Source: CAZAAW01 sp964483325
GTDB taxonomy: Bacteria; Pseudomonadota; Alphaproteobacteria; Rhizobiales; Kaistiaceae
Assembly (NCBI GenBank): GCA_964483325.1
Contig: CAZAAW010000002.1
Coordinates: 124,001-188,000 of the forward strand
Direction: 5' to 3'
DNA length: 64,000 nucleotides
The translations under genes were made by a program, and so were the position numbers. Positions 24,521 through 33,343 of the stretch are shown here, in pieces. The notes under the pieces were generated by a model that worked only from the letters and a program-made list of their open reading frames with translations, searched no databases and was not told the origin of the DNA. Positions within the stretch are counted from its first letter, which is position 1. Every line of letters begins with the position of its first letter.

Positions 24521-26008
24521 CTATTTTATTTCATAGCGCAGCACGGCCACCGACCAGTCATGCGAAACCGTCGGCTCGGTCACGGCTGCCGTCTGGGCAG
24601 GTGCGTTGAGGGCTGCGGCAATGGCCGGCAGGAACTCCTGCGTCGCCTCCTGCCGCGGAATGACCTCGATGCTGCGGGTCTTGACGGTCGGCGGCATCTC
24701 CACCGGGCCGTTGGTAACAAGGGCGATCAGCGTGCCGCGCGACGGCGAGGTGGCATCGAAGCTGATGCCGTAATAGGCGTCCGGCACGGTGATCGGGCTG
24801 TTCGGCAGGATGACGCCAACGCGGCCGTCGCGGCGCGTGTGCTCGTTGGGGAAGAGCTGCACCAGCGTGCCGTCGTCCGACAGGTCGAGCAGCACCAGGT
24901 CGCCCTCGACCGGGCTGGTGACGGTGAAGCGGATATTGCGCGTGCCGAGCCGCACCGGCGACGGCGGGTCCTGGCTGAGCGTGACGTTGAGCGTGTTGCC
25001 CTTGCCGAAATAGTCGAGGATCTGGTCGGTGGTCAGCATCGGCGGCTCCGCCTGCGCCACGGCAACCACCGGCGCCGGCGCGAGAAGCGTGCTGCCGGCC
25101 GCGGCGGCGGGGCCGAGCGTCGGCGTCAGGCCGAGCGAGCAGCCCTCGACCGTCGCGCAGGCCTGCTGCGCCTGGTCGCGCAGATAGGCCAGCACTTCGG
25201 CATTGGAGACGGTGCCGTTGCCATTGGCGTCGGCGCCGGCCTGGGCGAGGGCGGCAACGAAAGCCGCGGTGAAGACACCCTCGCCGTCGGCGACGAGGGC
25301 CGTCTGGCCGCCGGCGGCGGCGGTGAAGACGGCGACGTCGCCGGACAGGCGATCGGTATCGAGGGCCGGACCTTCCGCCTTCTGCGCCTGCGCCGCCGGC
25401 TCGACGACGATCGAGCGGGTACGGTTGGCGATGATCGGGGCGCGGAAAGCGGCGCTCGGCGTGAAGGAGGTTTCCGCGTCGGCGGTCACGACGCCGGAAT
25501 AGCCGGCATCGATCACCACCGACACCTTGCGTCCAGTCATGGCGTCGATGAGCAGATTGAGCTCGTCGTCGCTGATCATGCCGGTGACGGCGCTGCCGAC
25601 CACCTTGGCGTCGAAGGGCACCAGCGTCTCGTCGAGGCCGTCGGCCTCGTCGCCATCGTCGTCCGGCTGGAAGTAGCCGTAGCCGGAATAATAGAGAAAG
25701 ACCCGCTCGCCCGGCTTGGTGCCGCTGACCAGCCAGTCGGTGATCGCCGACTTGATCCCCTCCAGCGTCGCCTCCTCGTTGGCGACGACGCGGATGTCGC
25801 TGTCGCCGTAGCCCAGCGTCTCGGTCAGGAGGCGCTGCACGGCGGCGATGTCGCGGCCGGCCGTGCCGAGCCCGGCGCTGCCCAGGGCGCTGTCGGCATA
25901 ATGGTCGATGCCGATGAGAAGGGCGCGGTCGGCAAGGGCCGGCACGGCGGCCGCCGCCAGCATGGCGGCCGCTGCCGCACCCGAGAGGAGGAAGCGCCGG
26001 AGCGACAT
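24521..26008 (-). CDS. Exported pseudocaspase with EF-hand-like loop and DUF4384
   Basis: 495 residues: signal peptide (to VPALAD), a caspase (C14) fold beginning RALLIGIDHYADSALG, and a C-terminal DUF4384 domain (VRLGTRNIRFTV, LVQLFPNEHTRRDG). Both catalytic residues are replaced: the His motif reads YYSGYGYF (Tyr110) and the Cys motif reads VVIDAGYSG (Gly169). A loop DANGNGTVSNAE (260-271) has the EF-hand spacing. The start overlaps the upstream stop as TAATG, so synthesis is coupled to the intact caspase. Likely a non-catalytic partner, decoy or regulator of that enzyme; this is inference from the lost residues. Confidence 0.88.
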   Translation of the reverse strand: MSLRRFLLSGAAAAAMLAAAAVPALADRALLIGIDHYADSALGSAGLGTAGRDIAAVQRLLTETLGYGDSDIRVVANEEATLEGIKSAITDWLVSGTKPGERVFLYYSGYGYFQPDDDGDEADGLDETLVPFDAKVVGSAVTGMISDDELNLLIDAMTGRKVSVVIDAGYSGVVTADAETSFTPSAAFRAPIIANRTRSIVVEPAAQAQKAEGPALDTDRLSGDVAVFTAAAGGQTALVADGEGVFTAAFVAALAQAGADANGNGTVSNAEVLAYLRDQAQQACATVEGCSLGLTPTLGPAAAAGSTLLAPAPVVAVAQAEPPMLTTDQILDYFGKGNTLNVTLSQDPPSPVRLGTRNIRFTVTSPVEGDLVLLDLSDDGTLVQLFPNEHTRRDGRVGVILPNSPITVPDAYYGISFDATSPSRGTLIALVTNGPVEMPPTVKTRSIEVIPRQEATQEFLPAIAAALNAPAQTAAVTEPTVSHDWSVAVLRYEIK

Positions 26009-27609
26009 TACTGGTCTCCCGAGGTGTAGATGCCGACAAGGCCGACCTGGAACTTCGTGTCGCCGAGGACCGTCGCCAGCGTCGAGGCAAGACCGGTGGC
26101 GCGGTCGGCGGTGCCCATCGTCCGCAGCGCCGCATGGAGGGCCGTGGCCGGCTCGGCGGTCAGGATGGCAACCAGATGCTCGGCGCCGAAGGGCGGATCC
26201 TGGACGCGCAGGCGCTGGCTCATCTCCTGGCCGGTCCAGTCGGTCAGCGTCTCCTCGCGGTTCTGCGGGATGAAGAATTCCACCCGGCCGTTGGGCGGCA
26301 GGTTGAACAGCGTCAGGTAGGGCAGCGTCGCCCCGCTCATGCGGAACTCGACGATGTCGCCGCGGCGGTTGACCTGGTTGCCGCTGGTCAAGGTCAGCGA
26401 CAGCGGGTCGGCGGCGGCATGCGCCTTGAGATAGGCCAGTGCCGACCATTTCGAGAGCACGGCGGCAATGCCGTCGGGGCCGATCTGCTCGGCGACGCGG
26501 CCGCCGATGCGGTGGTCGACAGTGCCGGCGGCGACGTCCCAGATGAGGTCGGCCTCGGCTTCGTCGGTCGTCTGGGCGACGCCGGTCATTTCCGGCAGCG
26601 CCGCGTCGCCGCGGACGAGGACGCGCACCAGGATATCCTGCGGCGTCGTGGCGACGGTCGGCGCCTCGATGCTGCGATTGATGCGGATGACGGGCTTGGC
26701 GTCGGCGCCCAGCGGCAGCACGGACGGGATCTGCTGGTTCTCGGCCTGGGTCTCGACCGTCGGCACCAGATAGGACAGCAGCTCCTGCTGGCTGAGGGCG
26801 CCGTCGCCATCCTTGTCGGCGGCGCCTTCGAGGGCGCGCGAGAAGGCCCAGCTGAGGGCGCCGCGCGGCTTGCCGTCGATCGTCAGCTCCGGCGTCAGCC
26901 GCCCCTCCTGGGTGGCGCCGATGAAGGTGACGGCCGAGAAATCCTCCTCGCCCATCTGGGCGAATTGCGGCCCGGGCAGCCGCAGCAGGTCGTCGGTCAG
27001 CGACGGATCCTCGAACGTGCCGGTGCGGTAGCGCACGGTGCGGCTGGAAATGTCGCGATACATCGTGCCGGAATGGCAGGAATCGGCGACGAACACGACC
27101 TCCAGGCCCTTGTCGTCGCCGGCCTTCAGCCACTCGAACATCTCGTCGTCGACGATGCGCTCCAGCGAGCCGGGGCCGCTCGGCGTATAGCCGCCAAGGA
27201 GGAAATTCTCGTTGAGGCCGTCCTCCTCGAAGTGCTGGCCCGGCGGCTCCGGCTCCTGGCTGCCATGACCGGCATAGGAGAAGATGACGGTGTCGCCGGG
27301 CTGCGCGGCATTGATCAGCCGGAACCAGTTCTCCTGGATGGCGGCCTTGGTGGCCTGTGCGTCGGTGAGCAGCACGACTTCGGAAGCGCCGGCCTTGCGC
27401 AGCGTCTCGGCGATATCCTGCGCGTCGTTGACGGCGCCGAAGAGATCGTTGGCCGTGCCGACATAGTCGTCGATGCCGATGACGAGGCCGTAGGTGGCCG
27501 CCGCTGCCGGGAGAGCCGGAAGCGCCGCCGCGGCGAGACCGGCAAAGCCGATCAGCGGCGCGGCCCTTCGCATCCTGCGCAGCGATCCCATTAGCGTCGT
27601 CATGGACAT
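26008..27609 (-). CDS. Exported caspase-family (C14, metacaspase-like) protease
   Basis: 533 residues: signal peptide (to ALPAAAATY, about 38), then a caspase p20-like domain from YGLVIGIDDYVG. The dyad is intact: His115 in FSYAGHGSQE and Cys178 in FVADSCHSGTM. The loop DKDGDGALSQQE (265-276) is a textbook 12-residue EF-hand, and metacaspases are commonly calcium-dependent. The C-terminus resembles DUF4384 (VEFFIPQNREETL). Export to the periplasm is unusual next to cytosolic metacaspases, though secreted bacterial caspase-like proteins are known. It lies 90 bases downstream of the diheme cytochrome gene. Substrates are unknown. Confidence 0.9.
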   Translation of the reverse strand: MSMTTLMGSLRRMRRAAPLIGFAGLAAAALPALPAAAATYGLVIGIDDYVGTANDLFGAVNDAQDIAETLRKAGASEVVLLTDAQATKAAIQENWFRLINAAQPGDTVIFSYAGHGSQEPEPPGQHFEEDGLNENFLLGGYTPSGPGSLERIVDDEMFEWLKAGDDKGLEVVFVADSCHSGTMYRDISSRTVRYRTGTFEDPSLTDDLLRLPGPQFAQMGEEDFSAVTFIGATQEGRLTPELTIDGKPRGALSWAFSRALEGAADKDGDGALSQQELLSYLVPTVETQAENQQIPSVLPLGADAKPVIRINRSIEAPTVATTPQDILVRVLVRGDAALPEMTGVAQTTDEAEADLIWDVAAGTVDHRIGGRVAEQIGPDGIAAVLSKWSALAYLKAHAAADPLSLTLTSGNQVNRRGDIVEFRMSGATLPYLTLFNLPPNGRVEFFIPQNREETLTDWTGQEMSQRLRVQDPPFGAEHLVAILTAEPATALHAALRTMGTADRATGLASTLATVLGDTKFQVGLVGIYTSGDQ

Positions 27610-27699
27610 GGCGATCCGTACCGGTTGAGGTGCCAGCGGATTACGGCCGGCACCATGAACGCGTGCTGAATAGGCGGGAGCCGTCGCCGGCGCCCGGAC

Positions 27700-28665
27700 T
27701 TACTGCGCCTGCGCCGCTTCCGGCTCCGCCGCTGCCGCGGCCGGCGCCGAGGTGATCGGCGGCCGGCTCATCAGGTAAGCGACGATGGCCTTCTGGTCCG
27801 CCTCCGGCAGGGCCTGCAATTCGCGCAGCACCTTGCCCATGCCGCCGCTGGAGATCGGCTTGCCGTCGGCATTGAGGCCGAACATGAAGACGTTGAACAT
27901 GAAGTCGTCCAGCGTCAGCTTGCCGATGCCGGTTTCCTTGTCCGGCGTCAGGTTGGGAACCGAACCGCGGCCTTCCAGCGACGGTCCGCCCGCCAGCTCG
28001 CGGCTCTCGTCAGGGCCGAGGATGAGGTTGCGCGGCGTATGGCACTCGCCGCAATGGCCGGGACCGCGCACCAGATAGGCGCCGTGGTTGACCTCCTCGC
28101 TGGCATCGGGGTCGGGCTCGAAGGTCTTGCCGTCGATATAGAGGAGCTTCCACAGGCCGACGCCGCGCCGGATGTTGAACGGGAACGGCAGGTCGGTTGC
28201 CGGCGGCTGGTTGGCGACCGGCGGCAGCGTGTCGAGATAGGCCTTGAGGTCGAGAATGTCTTCCAGCGTCATGCGCTGGTACGAGTAGTAGGGAAAGGCC
28301 GGATAGAGATGCGTGCCGCCGGGGGCGACGCCGAACTTCACCGCGTTGACGAAGTCGAGCGTGCTCCAGTTGCCGATGCCATGTTCCTTGTCCGGCGAAA
28401 TATTGGGCGCATAGAAGGTGCCGAAGGGCGAGCCGAGCGCCAGGCCGCCGCCCATTTCCGTCGCCTTCGACGTATCCGTCAGGCTGGGATCGGCGTGGCA
28501 GGAGGCGCAGCCGCCGATGCGGAAGATGTACTCGCCGCGCTCGAGATCGGCCGTGTGCTGGGGCAACTCGGCGGCCGAAAGGGTCCTTGGGGTGGTCAGA
28601 AACCAAAAAGCGGCGCCGCCGATGATCGCCAGCACGATCAGCGCCACAACAATCCTGCGAATCAT
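27700..28665 (-). CDS. Diheme cytochrome c, membrane-anchored
   Basis: 321 residues from MIRRIVVALIVLAIIGG, an uncleaved anchor or signal; a longer in-frame start at 28728 adds a hydrophilic stretch before it. Two heme sites, CASCH (53-57) and CGECH (205-209), in two similar domains each followed by a repeated FYAPNISPDKEHGIG or VPNLTPDKETGIG block, the pattern of cytochrome subunits of membrane alcohol/aldehyde dehydrogenases. No dehydrogenase is adjacent; instead caspase genes follow on the same strand. Probably the first gene of the caspase operon. It has a Pro/Ala-rich tail. Confidence 0.9.
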   Translation of the reverse strand: MIRRIVVALIVLAIIGGAAFWFLTTPRTLSAAELPQHTADLERGEYIFRIGGCASCHADPSLTDTSKATEMGGGLALGSPFGTFYAPNISPDKEHGIGNWSTLDFVNAVKFGVAPGGTHLYPAFPYYSYQRMTLEDILDLKAYLDTLPPVANQPPATDLPFPFNIRRGVGLWKLLYIDGKTFEPDPDASEEVNHGAYLVRGPGHCGECHTPRNLILGPDESRELAGGPSLEGRGSVPNLTPDKETGIGKLTLDDFMFNVFMFGLNADGKPISSGGMGKVLRELQALPEADQKAIVAYLMSRPPITSAPAAAAAEPEAAQAQ

Positions 28666-28872
28666 TCCAGCCTCGCCCGTCGCCTTCCCCGGCCGGGACT
28701 TATCGCCGCGGCTCCAGGGGAGCGCCACCCCCGTTTGGTATCATGATGGTCCGGGCGCCGGGGAGCAAGAGGGGGCGGGACAAGGAGTGTACCGGCGGCC
28801 GCTGCGGGCCTCTTCCCAGGCGGCAGCGGATGGCGTTGAAGGGAGGCCTCGCCATGCCGAGGTGCACCTCAG

Positions 28873-29238
28873 ATGCCCGCGCTTTTCGCCAATCCCTATG
28901 TCCTGCCGGTCGCGCTGCTGATCCTCTCCAACGTCTTCATGACGGCGGCCTGGTACTGGCACCTGCGCTTCACCAGCGTGCCGCTGTGGCAGGTGGTCCT
29001 GGTCAGCTGGAGCCTTGCCTTCATCGAATATTGCCTGGCCGTGCCGGCCAACCGCATCGGCTACCGCGTCTACAGCGCCGCCGAGCTGAAGACGATCCAG
29101 GAAGTCATCACGCTGACCGTCTTCGTGATCTTCTCGCTTGTCTATCTGAAGCAGGCGCCGACGCTCAATCATCTCATCGGCTTCGCCTTCATCGCCATCG
29201 GCGCGGCCTTCATCTTTCGCGGCAGCGCGGCGCCCTGA
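28873..29238 (+). CDS. DMT-like protein, DUF486 family
   Basis: 121 residues with four hydrophobic helices (for example VLPVALLILSNVFMTAAWYWHL and VITLTVFVIFSLVYL). FIEYCLAVPANRIGYRVYSAAELK is a DUF486 signature (positions about 50-73). It is an inner-membrane protein of unknown transport or structural role, and length and termini are complete. It is divergent from the cytochrome/caspase operon and followed by an MFS gene after 62 bases. Confidence 0.92.
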   Translation: MPALFANPYVLPVALLILSNVFMTAAWYWHLRFTSVPLWQVVLVSWSLAFIEYCLAVPANRIGYRVYSAAELKTIQEVITLTVFVIFSLVYLKQAPTLNHLIGFAFIAIGAAFIFRGSAAP

Positions 29239-29300
29239 GCCGGCGCAACTGACGCGAGATCATTGTCCGTGCTAGCCTGCACGCTTCGCGGAGCTTGATC

Positions 29301-30776
29301 ATGCCGGGCGAAGGCGGGGCAGCAGCGGTGCCGGCGCGGACCGGGGCTTTCGTCCTGATGGCGACGATCCTGGCGTCGGCGCTCGGCTTCATCGACGGCT
29401 CGGTCGTCAATATCGCCCTGCCGGCCATCCAGGCCTCGCTCGACACGTCCTTCCAGGCCGTGCAATGGGTGGCGAACGCCTATGGCCTGACGCTCAGCGC
29501 CTTCATCCTGGTCGCCGGCGGCCTCGGCGACCGGTTCGGCCGTCGGCGCGTCTTCCTGATCGGCATCGCCGTCTTCACAGCCGCCTCGCTTGCTTGCGCC
29601 ATCGCCCCGACCGCGGCGCTGCTCATCACGGCGCGCGGCGCGCAGGGCGTCGGCGCGGCGCTGCTGATCCCGCAGAGCCTCGCCATCATCACCGCGACCT
29701 TTCCGCGGCAGGGGCGCGGCCGGGCGATCGGCACTTGGGCGGCGGCCTCGTCGATCACCACGGCGCTGGGACCGCCGCTCGGCGGGCTGCTTGTCGATGC
29801 GCTGAGCTGGCGGGCCGTCTTCTGGATCAACCTGCCGCTGGCCATCGCGGCGGTCTGGCTGACGCTGGCGGCGGTTCCCGAAAGCCGCGACGAGAGCGCC
29901 GCTGGCGCGCTCGACTATGCCGGAGCGGTGGTGGCGGCGCTCTCCTTCGGCGCTCTCGCCTACGGGCTCAGCGCCTATGCCGACGAAACCACCGCCGGCC
30001 TTCTCGCCTCGGGACTGGTGGCGGCGGGCGTCGCGGGTCTCGGTCTCTTCGTCTGGATCGAGAGCCGTGCCGCCAATCCGGTGATGCCGCTCGACCTCTT
30101 CCGCTCGCCGGTCTTCGCCGGCACCAACATCATGACCGTGTTCCTCTATGGCTGCCTGTCGGCGGTGCTCTTCCTGATCCCGTTCGAATTCATCGCCCGC
30201 CGCGGCCTGACGGCCGGCGAGGCCGGGCTGGCGATGGTGCCGATGGGCCTCGTCATCGGCATCCTGTCGCGCACCACCGGCTCGCTGTCGGACCGGATCG
30301 GCCCACGCCGCTTCCTCATCGTCGGCAGCGCCATCGTGACGCTGGCCTGCGTCCTGCTGGCGCTGCGGCTCGACAATTTCTGGCTCGGCGGCCTGCTGCC
30401 GGTGATCCTGGTGGCGCTGGGCATGGGGATTGTCGTGTCGCCGCTGACGACGGCGGTGATGAATGCGGCGGACGAAAGCCGCTCCGGCGCCGCCTCGGGC
30501 ATCAATAACGCCGCGGCGCGCGTCGCCGGCCTGCTTGCCGTCGCCGTCTTCGGGGCGATCGCCAGCCTCATCTACCACGCCGCGGCGGGGCCGGCCGGCG
30601 GCCGCTTCGGCGTGCTGCCGCCGGTCGGCGATCCGGCGCGCCCGGCGCTCGAGGCGGCGTTCGGCACCGCCTATGGCAGCGCCATGTGGCTGGCGGCCGG
30701 CTGGGCGGCCGCGGCAGTGCTGACGGTGGTGCTGATGATCCGCGATCGGCCCGCCGAGGCGGCGGGCAAGGCCTAG
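29301..30776 (+). CDS. MFS drug transporter, DHA2 (14-helix) family
   Basis: 491 residues from the ATG at 29301 (a TTG two codons earlier is possible). Motif A reads GGLGDRFGRRRVFLIG, the first helix ends LGFIDGSVVNIALPAI, and the antiporter motif region is LIPQSLAIITATFPRQGRGR. About 14 transmembrane helices fit the EmrB/QacA group of proton-coupled exporters. No membrane-fusion or outer-membrane partner is adjacent. The substrate cannot be deduced. Confidence 0.92.
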   Translation: MPGEGGAAAVPARTGAFVLMATILASALGFIDGSVVNIALPAIQASLDTSFQAVQWVANAYGLTLSAFILVAGGLGDRFGRRRVFLIGIAVFTAASLACAIAPTAALLITARGAQGVGAALLIPQSLAIITATFPRQGRGRAIGTWAAASSITTALGPPLGGLLVDALSWRAVFWINLPLAIAAVWLTLAAVPESRDESAAGALDYAGAVVAALSFGALAYGLSAYADETTAGLLASGLVAAGVAGLGLFVWIESRAANPVMPLDLFRSPVFAGTNIMTVFLYGCLSAVLFLIPFEFIARRGLTAGEAGLAMVPMGLVIGILSRTTGSLSDRIGPRRFLIVGSAIVTLACVLLALRLDNFWLGGLLPVILVALGMGIVVSPLTTAVMNAADESRSGAASGINNAAARVAGLLAVAVFGAIASLIYHAAAGPAGGRFGVLPPVGDPARPALEAAFGTAYGSAMWLAAGWAAAAVLTVVLMIRDRPAEAAGKA

Positions 30777-30886
30777 GCGATGCCCAGCGGCTTCAGGCCC
30801 GCCGCCATCGCCAGGCGATGGTCGGGCGTCTCGAAATCGTGCAGGGGATGCGGGGCGAGGGCGTGCTCGCGGATGCAGCGGCGCTA

Positions 30887-31129
30887 TCAGCGCTCCGGCG
30901 TTTCGCCGGCGCGGAAGAGAACCTCGACGGCGGCATAGTCGCCGGACGCAGGGTCGCTGCGCCGGCTCCAGGCGATGACGCCGGCATGGGCCGGTGCGAG
31001 GCTTTCGGCGAGCTTGCGGGCCGCTCCGGCATCGGCGCAGGCGCGGCGCGCCACGCGCCGCAATTCGCCGTCCTCGCGTTCGAAGGCCTCCACGACGAAG
31101 ATGGGCGGCAGGGCGAGAATCTTGGGCAT
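30887..31129 (-). CDS. Small protein, tandem paralog A, unknown function
   Basis: 80 residues starting MPKILALPPIFVVEAFERED. It aligns along its whole length with the protein at 31160-31399: VEAFE/VQAFR, AARKLAESLA/ACHEAEKLAA, AGVIAW/HGALAW, DPASGDYAAVEVL/DPDLGTFGPPEIL and RAGETPE/RLGEAPP. No signal peptide or membrane segment. It looks like a small cytosolic domain built around an Ala-rich helix and a strand carrying the W. Not recognised as a named family. It lies 30 bases downstream of its paralog and is likely cotranscribed. Confidence 0.65.
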   Translation of the reverse strand: MPKILALPPIFVVEAFEREDGELRRVARRACADAGAARKLAESLAPAHAGVIAWSRRSDPASGDYAAVEVLFRAGETPER

Positions 31130-31159
31130 CGTGCTGCCTCTTCAGGTCCCGGTGCGGCT

Positions 31160-31399
31160 TCAGGTCTTCGGTCGCGGCGGCGCTTCGCCCAGGCGCAGCA
31201 GGATTTCCGGCGGGCCGAACGTGCCGAGATCGGGATCGCCGAAGGCGGCCCAGGCGAGGGCGCCGTGATTGGTGGCAGCGAGCTTTTCGGCCTCGTGGCA
31301 GGCGGCGGCGGCCGAATAGCAGAGCCGCACCGGGCCAGGCTCCAGGCCCTTGCTGCCGCGGCGGAATGCCTGAACGAAATAGGACTTGGCCGCGACCAA
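31160..31399 (-). CDS. Small protein, tandem paralog B, unknown function
   Basis: 79 residues if translation starts at the TTG at 31399, chosen because GGGAG lies 6 bases upstream and because the product then matches paralog A in length (VAAKSYFVQAFRRGSKGLE as first residues). Longer in-frame starts to 31648 add sequence unlike the paralog. Shared features with paralog A are the Ala-rich helix, the GALAW strand, DPDLGTFGPPEILLRLGE and a basic tail. Function unknown; a local duplication is clear. Confidence 0.6.
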   Translation of the reverse strand: MVAAKSYFVQAFRRGSKGLEPGPVRLCYSAAAACHEAEKLAATNHGALAWAAFGDPDLGTFGPPEILLRLGEAPPRPKT

Positions 31400-31605
31400 G
31401 GCATTCTCCCGTGCAAACCCGGCGCCCGGCACGTGATGATTGTGGCGTCCGCCGGTATCTCGTGCAGAACTATACATTCTTGGGCCGCAAAGCGGCGGTC
31501 GCCCGCACAAGGTCAAAACTTCGCCCAATTCCGGACCGTTGTGTGCCGTAATCGTCAGCTTCCTCTTTCTTATGCTCGGGGGTTGTCGGAACTGAAGGGG
31601 ACGAC

Positions 31606-32859
31606 ATGCGTCAGTCTTACGCCCGGGCGGCTTTTCTGCCGCTCCCAACGGATACGGTCACAGACGATGATGCCGACGATGTTGTAACGCGCGTCGGCGA
31701 AGTTCTGTCCACCGGGCCGGGCGAGTCGGCGCCGGTCAGCGCACCGCGGTGGGCGCGGCGCGATCTTCAGGATCTGCTGGAAGCGGAAATCGGCGCGCCG
31801 CCGCCCCGGACGGCCCCGCTGCCCGCTGCCTGGGCATATGACGAGGACGACATCGAGGATATCGTCTTCGAGGCGAGCTCCGAGTCGGAACCCGATCCGG
31901 TCGAGGACGAGCCTTCATGGCCTGGCCGCGGCTTCGTTGAGGACCCGGAGCCCGTGCTGGCTGCGGCGCCGCCCGTCGATCTCGACGCCGGCCGCCGGCC
32001 GCTGCGCCAGCGCCGTGCGCGGCTCGATGTCGGCAGCGACTATCAGTCTCCGGCAAAGGCGGCCCAGCCGAAACGCCGCCGCCATCCCGAGGAAGCTGAG
32101 GCGCCCGCCAAGGGCAGCAAGGTCTGGCCGGTGCTGCTGCGGGCCTTCCTCGTCCTGGCGCTTATCGGCGGCGCCGGCTTCGGCGCCATCATGGGCCTGC
32201 GCTCCGCTCCCGAGGATGCCGCGACAAATGTGGCTTCGGCGGCGGACAGCCGCCGCGCCGCCAGCGCCGATGCGCTCGATGCCATCGCCGCGGCGCAGCG
32301 CGAGGTTCCGGTGCCGCCCCGCAGCACGGCGCGGGCTTCGCTCGCCGCACCGGCACCGACCCGCCAGACGGCGCTGTCCCGCCCCGCGACGACGGATGCC
32401 AATCAGACGGTCGCCGAGCGCGTCCGCCGCCAGCCGGAGCGCGTGGCGCGCAGCCTGCCGGCGGCCGGCGTCTTGCGGCCAGCCGATAATGGCGACCTGA
32501 GCGGCATGGCGGCCAGCGCCTTTGCCGAGAGCGAAAGCCCCGGCGCCGAAGGCGACGGCGCCATCGACGACATTCTCACCGACGACACGCCGTCGGTGCT
32601 GGCGGCGCGGGAAGAGGCCGCCAGTCCGGCTCCGGCCGCGCCGCGGCAGCGCGCTGCCGCGCGTTCCGACGACCGGCCGACCGAGACGGGGGTCGTGAGG
32701 ACGGCGGTCAATCTGCGCTCAGGCCCCGACAACGATGCTTCCGTCATCAAGGTCCTGGCCGAAGACAGCCGCGTCCAAGTCTATTCCTGCAAGGCCTGGT
32801 GCGAAGTCAGCGACGGCGCCAGCCGGGGCTTCGTCTACAAGAGCTTCATCCGCCGCTAG
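31606..32859 (+). CDS. Membrane-anchored SH3-domain protein
   Basis: 417 residues: an acidic, disordered cytoplasmic N-terminus (about 1-170), one transmembrane helix (about 174-197, VWPVLLRAFLVLALIGGAGF), a long Ala/Pro/Arg-rich periplasmic linker, and a C-terminal bacterial SH3 (SH3_3) domain from about 360 (VVRTAVNLRSGPDNDASVIK, with WCEVSDGASRGFVYKSFI). SH3 domains of this type usually bind peptidoglycan or proteins in the envelope. The order suggests a bridge between cytosol and wall. Ribosome site GAAGGGG lies ahead of the ATG. Its end overlaps the next convergent gene by four bases. Confidence 0.85.
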   Translation: MRQSYARAAFLPLPTDTVTDDDADDVVTRVGEVLSTGPGESAPVSAPRWARRDLQDLLEAEIGAPPPRTAPLPAAWAYDEDDIEDIVFEASSESEPDPVEDEPSWPGRGFVEDPEPVLAAAPPVDLDAGRRPLRQRRARLDVGSDYQSPAKAAQPKRRRHPEEAEAPAKGSKVWPVLLRAFLVLALIGGAGFGAIMGLRSAPEDAATNVASAADSRRAASADALDAIAAAQREVPVPPRSTARASLAAPAPTRQTALSRPATTDANQTVAERVRRQPERVARSLPAAGVLRPADNGDLSGMAASAFAESESPGAEGDGAIDDILTDDTPSVLAAREEAASPAPAAPRQRAAARSDDRPTETGVVRTAVNLRSGPDNDASVIKVLAEDSRVQVYSCKAWCEVSDGASRGFVYKSFIRR

Positions 32860-33122
32860 GACTGCGGTTCGGCAGCGCCGACGCGGGCCGACCCGTCCCA
32901 TTCGACATGGAAGGCGTCGTCGGCATTGTCGCCGCGCGCCACGACCATCGCCGGCTTGCCCTTGCCGATCAGATCGGTGGCTTTCTCGATCCCCGCCGCG
33001 ATCGCTGCTGCCCGCCGCGCATAGGACTTCATGCTGCCGCGGCCGTTGACGGTGACGGACCATGAACCGTGATAGCGGTCGACCACGACCTGCGTCCGGG
33101 TTTCCGTGTGCGCTTCTGGCAT
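32856..33122 (-). CDS. Small DUF2188-like protein
   Basis: 88 residues from MPEAHTETRTQVVVDRYHG. A beta-rich start (VVVDRYHGSWSVTVNGRGS), an Ala-rich helix (YARRAAAIAAGIEKATDLI) and a closing strand (DDAFHVEWDGSARVG) match the small DUF2188 type of fold. Function unknown. The longer in-frame start at 33224 is not used because the added residues look non-coding and AGAGAACG lies before Met at 33122. Confidence 0.65.
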   Translation of the reverse strand: MPEAHTETRTQVVVDRYHGSWSVTVNGRGSMKSYARRAAAIAAGIEKATDLIGKGKPAMVVARGDNADDAFHVEWDGSARVGAAEPQS

Positions 33123-33343
33123 CGTTCTCTCCGCAATTCCTGATTGCGGGAAACGGCGGCCGGGGCGTCTTTGTTCCCGGGCCGTCCCGTTCACATAATT
33201 TTGCGTAGTTGCGCAGGTTTGCATACTTACGCCGGCGCAGCATTGGCTATACTCGCCGGCTATGCCTCTCCGGCCCTCTCTGCCCGCGTCGGTCCGACAC
33301 GGGCAGGCCGACCGCCCAGGCGCCCAGTCAGAAGGCGCGACAG

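Noticed and set aside
30773..30886. Minus-strand frame ending LHDFETPDHRLAMAAGLKPLGIA after small paralog A
   Set aside because: It looks coding-like but opens directly after a TAG, is only 36 codons long, and has no start codon with a ribosome site. It may be a gene remnant; not enough to call.
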